Shown here one piece after another: positions 30,346 to 40,361 of a stretch of 64,000 nt of DNA. A program made the translations under genes and the position numbers. The stretch's first letter is position 1. Every line of letters begins with the position of its first letter. The stretch is from Mycoplasmatales bacterium (GTDB lineage Bacteria; Bacillota_I; Bacilli_A; Mycoplasmatales; Metamycoplasmataceae), in contig JABSQT010000001.1 in assembly GCA_013215715.1 (NCBI GenBank), positions 124,001 to 188,000 on the forward strand, read 5' to 3'. Under the pieces are notes generated by a model. It had not been told where the DNA came from, made no database searches, and worked only from the letters and a program-made list of their open reading frames with translations.

Positions 30346-30763
30346 AGAATGTAAAAATGGTAAAGTCAACGATGTTGTAGATGTCGCTGATGGATATGCG
30401 AAAAATTTCTTGATTAAACAAGGATATGCTTTACCTATAAATAATTCAACAAAAAGACTTCTAGATAAAAAACTAGAAAAAATTAAAGAACAAGAAGCGA
30501 ATGAATTGGCAAGTGCTAAAGAGATGAAGAGAAAAATAGAAGAAATAACTCTTGAATTTGGACTTAAATCAATTAATAATAAAGTTCATGGTTCAATCAC
30601 AAATAAGCAAGTGACTAAACAATTGAGAGAAAAGGGTATAAACATTTCTAAATACGCTTTACCACATATACATATTGCTTCAATCGGAATCACAAAGATT
30701 ACAGCAACTTTACATAAAGAAGTTGAAGCTATAATCCAGATTAAGGTGGTTAATAATGGCTAA
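30326..30763 (+). CDS. rplI: Ribosomal protein L9
   Basis: 145 residues, two globular domains joined by a long helix. The N-domain signature VIIIKECKNGKVNDVVDVADGYAKNFLIKQGYALP is clear. It is followed by the Lys/Glu connecting helix and a C-domain with FGLKSINNKVHGSITNKQVTKQL. The start lies inside gdpP and its own end overlaps dnaC by 8 nt. The gdpP-rplI-dnaC order is the same as in B. subtilis. Confidence 0.96.
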   Translation: MKVIIIKECKNGKVNDVVDVADGYAKNFLIKQGYALPINNSTKRLLDKKLEKIKEQEANELASAKEMKRKIEEITLEFGLKSINNKVHGSITNKQVTKQLREKGINISKYALPHIHIASIGITKITATLHKEVEAIIQIKVVNNG

Positions 30764-32090
30764 AGAACATAGTGCTATAGAAATTGAAAAAGCAGTCTTA
30801 GGTCTGCTTCTTTCTAATCAACACTTAATTGGTAATACTCTCGGTTACATTGTAGCTGAAGAATTTTATGATAAAAGACATAGAATTATCTTTGAAACAT
30901 TAGAAGAATTAGCTGCAGCAGACATAACAATTGAAATTGCTGCTATCATTAATAGACTTAAAGAAAAAGGGCAATTTGTTGAAATTGGTTCTGAGGCATA
31001 CTTAGGAACATTAATTAGTTTAGCTGCTTTAGAATCAAACCTTACAAAATTTATAAAAGTAATTTCAGAAAAAGCACATTTACGTAAAGTAAAAGCAGTC
31101 GTTACTCAATTAGGTAAAGATCTTGATAAAGAAGATGTTGATGCTAACGAATTAATTGAAAAGGTTGAAACAGATATTTTAGCTTCTACAAGAGATGTTG
31201 CTATGGGTGAATTTGAAGATGCTGCAACAATTATTAAAAAAACAATTAAAAATATAGAGATGCGTCAATCTTCAACTGAACTTGCAGGTATCCCAACTGA
31301 TTGAACAGATTTTAATGCTATGACTTCTGGATTTCAAAAAGGTGATCTTGTTATATTAGCTGCTAGGCCTTCGATGGGTAAAACAGCTTTCGCTTTAAAT
31401 ATTGCTGCAACAGCAGCTAAAAATAATAGCGTTGCATTTTTTTCATTAGAGATGCCGAAAGAACATTTAATGGCTCGTATATTATCTTCTGTTTCATATG
31501 TTGATGGATATAAATACAAAAAGAACGTTATGACTAAATTGGATTGAGAAAAAACTAACCTTGCAGAAGAAAAAATTTCAAAAATGAAATTATATATTGA
31601 TGATACCCCAGGTCTTACATTAGCTGAATTAATGTGAAAAGCTAAAAAACATCATAAAAATCATCCTATTGATATGATTATTATTGATTATATGCAATTG
31701 ATTGCAGGGCCAAAAGGTTCATCAGGTGATAATAGACAAGCGGAAGTTTCTGCAATTTCACGTGGTTTAAAACAATTAGCGCGGGAATTGAATGTTCCGC
31801 TAATTGCATTATCTCAATTATCTCGTCGTGTTGAACAGCGTGAAGATAAACGTCCAATGATGTCAGATATTAGAGAATCTGGAGCTATTGAACAAGATGC
31901 TGACTTAATCGCATTTTTATATAGAGAAGCTTATTATAAAAAAGCAGAAGAAACTTCAGAAGAAGATTTAAGGCATCAAACAACAAAGGTAATTGTCGCT
32001 AAACATAGAAATGGTGCGATCGGTGATATTGATTTAGCATTTGATCCTTCTATAGGACTATTTACTGATAAAGCCAAAGGAGAGAATTAA
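30756..32090 (+). CDS. dnaC: Replicative DNA helicase (DnaB family; Bacillus DnaC)
   Basis: 444 residues, hexameric fork helicase loaded by DnaI and the DnaB-type loader encoded at 22.7-24.4 kb. N-domain: IEIEKAVLGLLLSNQHLIG. RecA-like C-domain: [37 protein letters not shown] (Walker A at about 200), FFSLEMPKEHLMAR, MIIIDYMQLI (Walker B), LIALSQLSRRVEQREDKRPMMSDIRESGAIEQDAD and the final VAKHRNGAIGDIDLAF. No intein is present. TAATG links it to the next gene. Confidence 0.97.
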
Positions 32091-33304
32091 TGAGTACGCC
32101 ACTTATAATTGGTTTGATAATATTATTAATTGTATTAATACTTTTATCCTCGATGTTTTCAGCAGCAGAAACAGCTTATTCTTCTGTTAACCCTGCAAAA
32201 ATTTCGTTAGAAGTAAAAAAGAAAACTAAATCAGGTAAATTATTAAAAAAACATTTAAAGACATTTGGTTGGACACTTGCAACTATATTAATAGGTAATA
32301 ACTTAGTGAATATTGGTGCTTCTGTTTTAATTTCTTATATATTAGGTACTTTACTTGAATCAACAGAGATAGCAACATTAGTTTCAATTTTAGTTATGAC
32401 ACCAATAATTGTTATATTTGGTGAAATTCTTCCTAAAGTATTAGCAAGGAAGCATGCTTTTGGATATTTAAAGAAAATTGTATTTTTAATGGAAATTTTA
32501 AATTACTTATTCTTCCCCTTTACCTATCCAATAAGTAAAATTAATATTGGCAACGGGATAACAAATACTGAAAATGAACTTAAACAAGTTTTAGATACAG
32601 GTAGAAAAGAAGGCGTTATTGAAAAAAGAGAGGCTACACTTGCTTCGAATGCACTTGATCTTGATTCTACTCGTGCTGGTTCAGTATCAACCAAAAGGAA
32701 ACAAGTGGTAACTATTACAGAAAAAACTTCACTTGATGAAGTAAAAGATATCTTTGATTACACAGGATATTCAAGATTACCATTTATTAAAAATAAAAAA
32801 TGAATTGGTACAGTTCATTTGAAAGATATTATTTTTATGACAGAAGGTAAACCTGAGGAAATGGTTGCTGAAGTTCCTTTCGTTTCAAAAAATATGATTT
32901 TAACAAATGTATTAGAAATTATGCGTTTGAAAAAAACACACATTGCATTTGTTACTGAAACAAGTAAATCTTCAAAGGTGGTTGGGATTATAACTTTAGA
33001 AGATATTATCGAAGAACTATTTGGAGAAATTTATGATGAGCATGATGTTACTGATTCCGTAAGGCAACTTGGCCTTCATAAATGAACAGCTGATGGTACT
33101 GATAAAATGTCTAAAATTTCTGAAATAACTGGATATTATTTTGATGATATCGAAGAGGAAATTAACTTACAACAATGATTAAAAAAACGGATAAATAGAA
33201 ATATTAAAGAAGGTCTTATTTATATCCATAAAAAGAAAATTAGAATTAAAGTTATCTCAAATAAAAGAGGTTTTCCAACTCAATATGAAATTAGTGAAAA
33301 ATAA
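32090..33304 (+). CDS. CNNM/CorC-family membrane transporter (HlyC/CorC type)
   Basis: 404 residues. A DUF21 (CNNM) membrane domain occupies about residues 1-160 with four hydrophobic segments, including SSMFSAAETAYSSVNPAKI and VIFGEILPKVLARKHA, both family hallmarks. A CBS pair follows (about 210-330: TKRKQVVTITEKTSLDEVKDIFDYTGYSRLPF, VVGIITLEDIIEELFGEIYDE), and a C-terminal CorC_HlyC domain. The family includes Mg2+ efflux proteins and so-called hemolysins. A role in Mg2+ homeostasis is likely but inferred. It is coupled to dnaC by TAATG. Confidence 0.87.
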
Positions 33305-33329
33305 AAAGGCTTATTTAAGTCTTTTTTTG
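33304..33329 (+). terminator. Terminator after the CNNM gene
   Basis: AAAGGCTTA / TAAGTCTTT with one G-U pair, then T. It starts at the stop codon. Confidence 0.7.
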
Positions 33330-33330
33330 T

Positions 33331-33345
33331 TATAAATAAACTATG
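33331..33345 (+). promoter_or_regulatory. Promoter -10 of the YitT-family gene, leaderless
   Basis: TATAAA 33331-33336, 6 nt, ATG 33343. Confidence 0.55.
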
Positions 33346-34332
33346 AATAAAATTTTATTAAAGAAATGAACTGGAATAATTTTCATTTTAATTATTTCAT
33401 CATTTTTATTTTCTTTTGGATTAAAAATGTTTGTTTCGTCAGCAAAAACATTCTCATCTGGATTAGGAGCTTTCCCACAATTCCTTACATATATAACCGA
33501 TTTAGATCAAAAATATTTTTCAATTCTTTATTTTGCACTTAATATTCCTTTTTTAATTGTATTCTTCTTTTTAGTTAGAAAAAAATTCATTATATTAACC
33601 TTTATATGATTATTATTTCAATTAGCATGGGGTCAACTTATGGAGATTATTCCGGGTATTAGTGATGCAGATCCATTTCATATAGGTAAATGAACTAGCG
33701 CAAAAGAAGGAAAAGAAACAACTATAGGGCTTGTTAAAGAGAAATGAGCTATTATTGTTCAACCATCTGTTGGGGCTGTTATAACAGGTACTGGTACAGC
33801 ATTAGCATGAAAAACTGGTGGTTCATCCGGCGGTGCTGACGTTATTACTTATTATATTTCAACAAGAAAACAAAAATCTCCTGGAATAGTTGCTACTCTT
33901 GTATCTTTATCAATAGCTTTAACGATGATTGTAATACAAACTATAATGAAGAATGTTCCGATTGGTGATAATCCTGCACAAATGCTTTTTGGACCAATAA
34001 CTTGAGGAACTTTAGGTTACATATTTATTTCTTCTACAATTCTTTCTAAAATATATCCAAGATATAAAAAGGTGGAAGTTGTTATTTCATCAACGAAAGT
34101 AGATCAAATTGTTACCTATTTTAAACATACTGGTTATATTCATGGATACAATGTTTCAATGATGAAGTCAGGATTTACTGGCAAAGATATTAAAACAATA
34201 AGAACGGTAATGCTTTTTCTTGAGCTTAAACCAATTATTAAAAAATTAAAAGAAATTGATCCTAATGTTTGAATATCAACGACAGTTGTTGCTGGAATAA
34301 TAGGTAACTTTAATCATAAATCAGTTGAATAA
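33343..34332 (+). CDS. YitT family membrane protein (DUF161 with DUF2179-like end)
   Basis: 329 residues. Five or six hydrophobic segments span about residues 10-235. Diagnostic family elements are GGSSGGADVITYYIS in the middle and LKMFVSSAKTFSSGLGAFPQFL near the start. After the last helix comes a ~80-residue cytosolic domain, VVISSTKVDQIVTYFKHTGYIHGYNV and LELKPIIKKLKEIDPNVWIS, like DUF2179. YitT proteins are common in Firmicutes and Mollicutes; transport function is suspected but not established. Seven or more TGA codons encode Trp. Confidence 0.82.
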
Positions 34333-34352
34333 AAATCGCAAATGCGATTTTT
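34331..34352. terminator. Bidirectional terminator between the YitT gene and trpS
   Basis: AAAATCGC / GCGATTTT around AAAT, with A and T runs on either side for the convergent genes. Confidence 0.85.
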
Positions 34353-35340
34353 ATTTTAACCCAAGTTTTCTTTCAAGTTTTCTTATATGTTTATGAGCAA
34401 TGTAACTTGCTTTTTCAGCACCAATTTTTGCAATTTCATCAACATGTATTCTAGCTTCGTTGAATTTTGATTGAATATCAATTAAGAATTCCTTAACAAC
34501 ATCAGCGACTGCTTGTTTAAATTCACCATAATTAGAATCTTTGAAGTGTTTTTCTGCTTCGTTAATTGAAATATCTTTTAACCCAGCATAAATTGTTAAT
34601 AAGTTTGTTACCCCAGGTTTTTCTGGTGAAGCATAAACTTTATTTTCCGAATCAGTAACAGCTTTTTTAATTTTATTAGCAGCAACCATTGGATCATCTA
34701 GTAAAAGGATGTGTGATTTAGGTTGAGGGGAAGATTTAGACATTTTTGAACTCGGATCAGTTAATGACATAATTTTTGCACCTTCTTTTGCAAAATATGG
34801 TTCAGGTATTTTAAACATTTCACCGTATCTGTTATTTATTCTAGACGCAATATTTCTTGTTAATTCTAAATGTTGTCTTTGATCCACTCCAACAGGAACA
34901 ATATCTGGATTATATAATAATATATCACCAGCCATAAGTGTTGGATATATCAATAAACCCGTAGGAATCATTTCTGTACCATTAGAATTTTTAACTTTTG
35001 AAGATTTATCTTTGAATTGTGTCATTCGATTTAATTCTCCAATTGTTGTTTGAGTGGTCATTAGTCATGACATATGTCCATGTTCAAGTACATCTGATTG
35101 ATTAAAAAGAATTGTTTTTTTTGGATCTAATCCACAAGCGACATATAATGCCATAATATCTTTTTTATTTTTTCTTAGTTCTTTTGGATCTATTGGTGTT
35201 GTTAATGCATGTAAATCAGCAACAAAAATAAACATTTCGAATTTATCTTGTAATTTAACGAAATTTTTAATTGCTCCAAGATAATTTCCAATAGTTAATG
35301 TCCCTGTAGCCGTAATACCACTCACTATTCTTTTTTTCAT
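34351..35340 (-). CDS. trpS: Tryptophanyl-tRNA synthetase
   Basis: 329 residues, class I synthetase. The HIGH-like motif is TGTLTIGNYLGAIKNF near residue 14, then LTTPIDPKEL, VPVGVDQRQHLELTRNIASRIN, and KMSKSSP near 197. It must charge the UCA-anticodon tRNA-Trp at 10555. One TGA lies in HMSWLM, so its own mRNA depends on UGA decoding. Start 35340 has an AAGGAG site; an upstream in-frame ATG at 35394 would run into the divergent promoter. Confidence 0.96.
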
Positions 35341-35412
35341 TCTATTCTCCTTTTTTAAATATAGTATAATTTTAACACATGTTATAATAAACAAAATACA
35401 TAAGGAGTGAAA
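35341..35412. promoter_or_regulatory. Divergent promoter region, trpS / EIIB-like gene
   Basis: 72 nt. On the minus strand TATACT precedes the trpS leader. On the plus strand TATAAT (about 35386-35391) precedes a short leader with AAGGAG before ATG 35413. Confidence 0.5.
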
Positions 35413-35769
35413 ATGACTACATCAGATAAAATAAAAATTATTTTATTAACAATAATTACATTAGGATTAATTTGAATTTGAATTAATAAGAAGCAAACTT
35501 CAAATAAAGAATTAACTGTTGACACAAAAATTAAAGTTAATATAGACTCCATTATTGAATATATTGGTGCTGAAAATATTATGGAAATAATAAACACACA
35601 TCAAAGAATTAAAATAATTTTCAAAGATAGAAAAGATGTTAATAAAGAGGAATTAGAAAAATTAAAGGGTGTATCAGGAACTATGTTTACAACCACTTCT
35701 GTTTCTTTGGTTGTTGGTAAATCAGCTGCTGAAGTTGCAAAAAGATTAAAGTTAAAATTAAAAAAATAA
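35413..35769 (+). CDS. Membrane-anchored PTS EIIB-like protein without the active-site Cys
   Basis: 118 residues. One N-terminal helix (about 8-24, ends WIWINKK with TGA Trp) anchors a domain that aligns with glucose-type EIIB: IIEYIGAENIMEII, IKIIFKDRKDVNKEELEKLKGVSG, LVVGKSAAEVAKRLK. Enzyme IIB is phosphorylated on Cys in a 'DACITRLR' motif; here the equivalent stretch is INTHQRIK, so Cys is replaced by Thr and the TRLR by HQRIK. It therefore should not transfer phosphate. Stand-alone anchored EIIB-like proteins occur in other mycoplasmas. A regulatory or structural role is possible, but unproven. Confidence 0.7.
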
Positions 35770-35787
35770 GCTATTAAGCTTATTTTT
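35764..35787. terminator. Bidirectional terminator between the EIIB-like gene and rnj
   Basis: AAATAAGCT / AGCTTATTT around ATTA, overlapping both stop codons. Confidence 0.8.
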
Positions 35788-37594
35788 ATTTAACTTGTGT
35801 TTTGTTAATTTTGGGTTTTGGGTTTTGATTATTAGTTTTGTTTGAAGGAGTTTTTTTCACTGTTGATTTTTTGTTTGTCTTTTTAATTGACACTTTCTTT
35901 TTAGAATCATTAGCTTTTTTTGGTTTATCTTCAACAAACATAATTACAGGAATAATGATTGGTCTTCTACGTTTTACTTTATAGAATAAAGGTTCTAATC
36001 TTTCTTTAATTATTGCTTTAACATCATTAACTGTTCAATCTTTTTTGTTTTTAATTGTATATAATGTTGAACCATGCACTAATCTTTGAGCTTCTTTCAT
36101 TAAATCTTGAGAAGATTTAACAAATAAAGTTCCACGAGAAATTAATCTTGGTCTACCAACAATAACATTCTTTTTCTTATTAATTGCTACTACAACATTA
36201 ACAAAACCTGAATCAGCAAGTTTTTCTCTTTCGGCAATAACTTTATTTGTGCTTTTTGAAGCAGTTATACCATCAATATAAATAGGACCTGGATCAATGA
36301 ATTCTCCTGATATTCTAACTTTTCTATCTACCATTTCAACAACTTGTCCGTTATCTATGATAAATACATTTTCTTCAGGAACCCCTGATTCAATTGCTGT
36401 TTGAGCATGAGCTACAGACATTCTATATTCACCATGGAATGGAATGAAATAAGAAGGTGTAGCTTTCCTAAATACTGTTCGATGCTCATCTTTATAAGCG
36501 TGACCAGAAGTGTGTAATCTTCCGTCAATACCATTTTCTTTAATAATTGCACCTAATTTAGTTAACTGATTAATTAATAATTCTATTTTCATTCTATTAC
36601 CTGGAATAGCAGATGATGAAAAGATAATTAAATCATCTTTTTCAATTGTGACTTGGTGGTGTTGCCCTCTAGCCATTCTTGAAAGAGCAGCCATTTCTTC
36701 ACCTTGCGAACCGGTTGTTAATATAAATATTTCATTGGCATCGTATTTAGCAATTTGTTTTTTATCAATAATAGTATTGGGTTTAACTTTAATGTATCCA
36801 ACTCTTGAAGCAATTTTAATACCATTTACCATTGAACGTCCAAAAGGGCAAACTTTTTTACCTAATCTTTCAGCCATTTCTATAATAGCTCCAACTCTTT
36901 CAATATTTGATGCAAAAGTAGTAAAGAAAACTCTTTTCTTACCTTCTTTTATGATTTTTTCAATATCTTGAAGGATTCCTTGTTCCGTTGGTGAATGATC
37001 AGGTCTCATTGCATTTGTTGAATCAGAAAATAAAATTGTTAAATCTTCTTTACCGATTCTTTCTAATTTATCAAAATCTGTATGTGCTCCTATAGGTGTA
37101 TAGTCAATACGGAAATCCCCTGTATCGGCTACTGAACCATTTGGTGTTGTAACTCTAATTCCAAATGCATCTGGAATTGAGTGTTGAACTGTTCAAAAAT
37201 CTACTGTGATTTGGTCGTATTTAACTACCATATCCTTATCGATTTCAACAAACTCTGTATTGTGTTTAATTTTTCTTTCAGCTAATTTAGCTTTAATATA
37301 TTCGCATCCTATTTTAGGTGCGTAGATTTTAGGAATATGCAATTCTTGTAATAAGTAAGGGATTGCACCAATATGATCTTCATGACCATGAGTGATGAAT
37401 ATTGCTTTAATTTTGTGATTATTGGCTTTTAAGTAAGTGTAGTCAGGGATGATTCCTTGAATACCTGTTTGTCATGAATCAGCAAATTTAATTCCTGAGT
37501 CAATAATTACAATTTCTTCACCATGCTCAATAACGATGGCTGCCTTACCAATTTCTTGCATACCCCCAAGACCGAAAATCTTGGTTTTTATCAT
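35786..37594 (-). CDS. rnj: Ribonuclease J with a Lys-rich tail
   Basis: 602 residues. Metallo-beta-lactamase/beta-CASP RNase with endonuclease and 5'-3' exonuclease activity in mRNA decay. Catalytic motif ITHGHEDHIGAIPYLL at about residues 72-87; DTGDFRIDYTPIG; SDSTNAMRPDHSPTE (beta-CASP); TTGSQGEEMAALSRMA; HTSGHAYKDEH; IPFHGEYRM. The conserved HxHxDH is intact, so it should be active. After about residue 545 a Lys/Asn/Pro/Thr-rich disordered tail of roughly 50 residues ends the protein (SKKKVSIKKTNKKS, then NQNPKPKINK). SD AGGAGA; a TATAAT lies at 37661-37666. Confidence 0.95.
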
Positions 37595-37670
37595 GTATGT
37601 CTCCTAATTATTTTTGTGTTTTATATGATCGAAGCAAACTAATTGCTACAACTCTTTTTTATTATAAAGG
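37595..37670 (-). promoter_or_regulatory. rnj promoter and leader
   Basis: Minus-strand TATAAT at 37661-37666, then a ~60-nt leader ending in AGGAGA. Complementary GAAGCAAACTAA/TTGCTACAA-type pieces could form a weak hairpin. Confidence 0.5.
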
Positions 37671-37731
37671 AAAATAAGTGCATAATAAATATAAAATAAA
37701 TTAATAAAATCTAACATTTATTAAAAAAAAT

Positions 37732-37753
37732 AAAAAAAGCAACAAATTGCTTT
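37732..37753 (-). terminator. def terminator
   Basis: AAAGCAA / TTGCTTT around CAAA. On the minus strand it is followed by T7. Confidence 0.75.
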
Positions 37754-38303
37754 AAATTAATACTTCTTTATCTTTTTTTACTCATGGTTTCTTTTGATCT
37801 ATTCTATCATAAAATAATCCAGCATTAATGTGATCCATTTCGTGTTGGAATACAATTGCTTCATAACCGGTTTTCGTAATTTTTACTTCTTTTTTTTGCA
37901 AATATGAGTAACCTTTAATAATAATTTTAAATTGTCTATGAACTAAACCATCTGTATGTGCTCAATTTTCAGGAACAGAAAGACAACCTTCCCCACCTTC
38001 TAAAGCTGCAGGTATATCTCCTTTGGCAACAAATTCAGGATTAATTAAGAATTCTATATAGTTTTCCTGTTTCCCTCCTAGTGGAATATTTACATAAAAC
38101 ATTCTTTTATCAATTCCGATTTGATTAGCTGCAATTCCAACGCCAGCTCTATCTTCAAAACCTGGTAGTTGTGATTTATCTATATAATCAATCATTCAGT
38201 CCGCAGCTTGAATTGTTTCTTGCGAAAGAGGGAACTCAACTTTTTCTAATCTTTTTCTCAGGATTTTTTTATCTCCTGGTATTTTTGTTATTTTAAAATT
38301 CAT
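37752..38303 (-). CDS. def: Peptide deformylase
   Basis: 183 residues, metal-dependent removal of formyl groups from new proteins. The three motifs are intact: GVGIAANQIGID (motif I), EGCLSVPEN (motif II, metal Cys), FQHEMDHINAGLFYD (motif III, HExDH). Insertion between motifs I and II is typical of the longer Firmicute type. Start ATG 38303 is near the divergent rsmD. Confidence 0.95.
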
Positions 38304-38342
38304 AAATTTATTATATAACAAGTGTGCTATTATTTAAATAAT

Positions 38343-38888
38343 ATGTTAAGAATAATTGCAGGTAAATATGGTGGTAGACAATTAGAACAACCATGTCTTG
38401 ATACTACAAGAGCAACAACAGATAGAATTAGGGAAGCTATTTTTTCATCTATTCAATTCGATATAAAAGATGCAATAGTTTTAGATTTATTTTCAGGTTC
38501 AGGTGCATTTTCATTCGAATCAGTTTCAAGAGGTGCTATGAAAGCAATTGCCATTGAAAAAGATAAAAAAGCAGCAGAAATAATCCAATATAATAAAAAT
38601 AATATTTCTGCACACAATGTTGATATTTTTAAGATGGATGCTATTTCTTACATTAAATCAAAAGTTGGTACAAAGTTTGATTTTATATTTGTAGATCCAC
38701 CATATGAACAAACACAACTTTATAATGAGACTTTAACAAATGTTAAGTCATCGAACTTATTGAGTTCTAATGGTTATATAATTCTTGAAACTAATGATCC
38801 TAAAAAAATAGAAATACCAGAAGGATTTATGATTCAAAAGTCTAAAAAATATGGCAAAGTAACAGTGTTATTTATAAGTAATATTTAA
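38343..38888 (+). CDS. rsmD: 16S rRNA (guanine-966-N2)-methyltransferase
   Basis: 181 residues. SAM-dependent methylation of G966 of 16S rRNA. Start MLRIIAGKYGGRQLEQP; then ATTDRIREAIFSSI; SAM-binding LDLFSGSGAFSFESVSRGA; and the catalytic motif FVDPPYEQTQLY (DPPY). The C-terminus YGKVTVLFIS is typical. ATG 38343 is preferred over an earlier start that would overlap the likely promoter (TATTAT 38328-38333). Confidence 0.94.
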   Translation: MLRIIAGKYGGRQLEQPCLDTTRATTDRIREAIFSSIQFDIKDAIVLDLFSGSGAFSFESVSRGAMKAIAIEKDKKAAEIIQYNKNNISAHNVDIFKMDAISYIKSKVGTKFDFIFVDPPYEQTQLYNETLTNVKSSNLLSSNGYIILETNDPKKIEIPEGFMIQKSKKYGKVTVLFISNI

Positions 38889-38927
38889 TTTATTTATTTT
38901 TAATATTTTAAACAATAAGAAAACAAT

Positions 38928-38958
38928 TCACTTAAAAGATATTTATAGTGATTTTTTT
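38928..38958 (+). terminator. Probable rsmD terminator
   Basis: TCACT (38928-38932) / AGTGA (38947-38951), extended by AT pairs, then T7. It lies 40 nt past the stop. Confidence 0.5.
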
Positions 38959-39055
38959 ATTCAAATATTTATGAAATCCTATATAAACAAAAAAGCAATA
39001 TTTATCTTAATATGTAGTCAAATGATTTAATAACTAATGTATAATATTTCTAATT

Positions 39056-39628
39056 ATGAAAAAAGGTAAATTAATCGTTTTCACAGGCCCTTCAGCAGTT
39101 GGAAAAGCAACAGTTGAACAACATTTATTTAACAATCCTGAATTAAAAATAGGTTTTTCAGTTTCGGCAACAACAAGAGCCCCTAGAGAAGGGGAAGTTG
39201 ATGGTCAACATTATTTCTTCTTAAGTAAGGAAGAATTTGAAGAAAAAATTTCTTCAAATGATTTTATTGAATGAAATGAACATTTCCAAAATAAATATGG
39301 AACATTAAAATCTGAGGTGAATAGAATATTAGAAGAAGGAAAAAATGCTTTCTTAGAATTAGAACCTTATGGAACTATGAATGTTGTTAAACACTATTCG
39401 GAAAATCAATCTGATTTAATAACAATATTTTTAGCGCCACCTTCAATTGAAGTTCTTGAAGAAAGAATGAGAGCAAGAGGAACAGAAACAGAAGAACAAA
39501 TTAAGGTTAGATTAGCGCGTGCAGAAGAAGAAATTTCTTTTGCTCCAAAATTTAATCATGTAGTTATCAATGATGATCCAAAAAGAGCGGCAAATGAAAT
39601 TGCTGAGCTTATTTTAAGGAGAGGATAA
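39056..39628 (+). CDS. gmk: Guanylate kinase
   Basis: 190 residues, GMP + ATP to GDP + ADP. The P-loop is FTGPSAVGKATVEQHL, with Ala in place of the usual Gly/Ser at two positions of GxSGxGKST. GMP-binding region: FSVSATTRAPREGEVDGQHYFFLSKEEFEEK, and EWNEHFQNKYGT. The lid is RMRARGTETEEQIKVRL. It opens a cluster gmk-PP2C-kinase-rsgA-rpe in the B. subtilis order. TATAAT at 39040-39045 lies 10 nt upstream. Confidence 0.95.
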
Positions 39629-39629
39629 G

Positions 39630-40361
39630 ATGGTTACATTAGTTAAAACGGACGTTGGAGTTGTTAGAGCAGAAAATCAAGATAGAGCTGCCATCTTTAA
39701 AAAAGATGGTATTGTTCTTTCTATCTTATGTGATGGTATGGGTGGACATGCTGGGGGTTCTTTTGCTTCTAGTCTAACAATTGAAGCAATTGAAAGAGAA
39801 TTTAATAAACATACCCCATTAGATCCGAAAGATCTTTTCCCTTGATTTAAAACAGCTTTAAAAAGAGCAAAAAAATTAATGGAAAAAGCTTCCAAAAATA
39901 ATAAAGCTTTATTGGATATGGGTACAACTGTAACTCTTACATTAATTTATCCAAATGGGAATGGTTATATATTTAATATAGGAGATTCAAGAACATATAT
40001 TTATAATGGTTTATTGCATCAAGTAACTGTTGATCATAATTTAAGAAATTATTATATAAATGAAGAAGGTCTTTCACCTGAAAAAGCAGCCAATATTTTA
40101 GGTGGTGCAGCATTAACTTCTGCTCTTGGTCCAAAAAAAACAACAAGAATAGATGCTTTTCAAGTTTCAATTGAAGATGGAACAAAATATATTATCCAAA
40201 CTAGTGATGGTATTCATGATTATTTATCCAAGCCTCGTTTTGAACAAATCGTTGGTACTGGCGATACATTAGAACAAATTTGTGATGAATTGATTGAAAC
40301 TGCTATCAAGGGTAAATCAGGAGACAATCTTACTATTGCAATAGTGAAGGTGGGTAAATAA
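39630..40361 (+). CDS. prpC: PP2C-type Ser/Thr protein phosphatase (PrpC/Stp)
   Basis: 243 residues, Mn/Mg-dependent phosphatase that reverses the adjacent kinase. Motifs: DVGVVRAENQDRAAI, LCDGMGGHAGGSFAS (metal Asp), MGTTVTLTL, NIGDSRTYIYN, TVDHNLRNY, LTSALGPKK, IQTSDGIHDYLS, DNLTIAIVKV. All PP2C metal ligands appear present. The kinase gene starts within its stop (TAATG), so the pair is made together. Confidence 0.95.
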
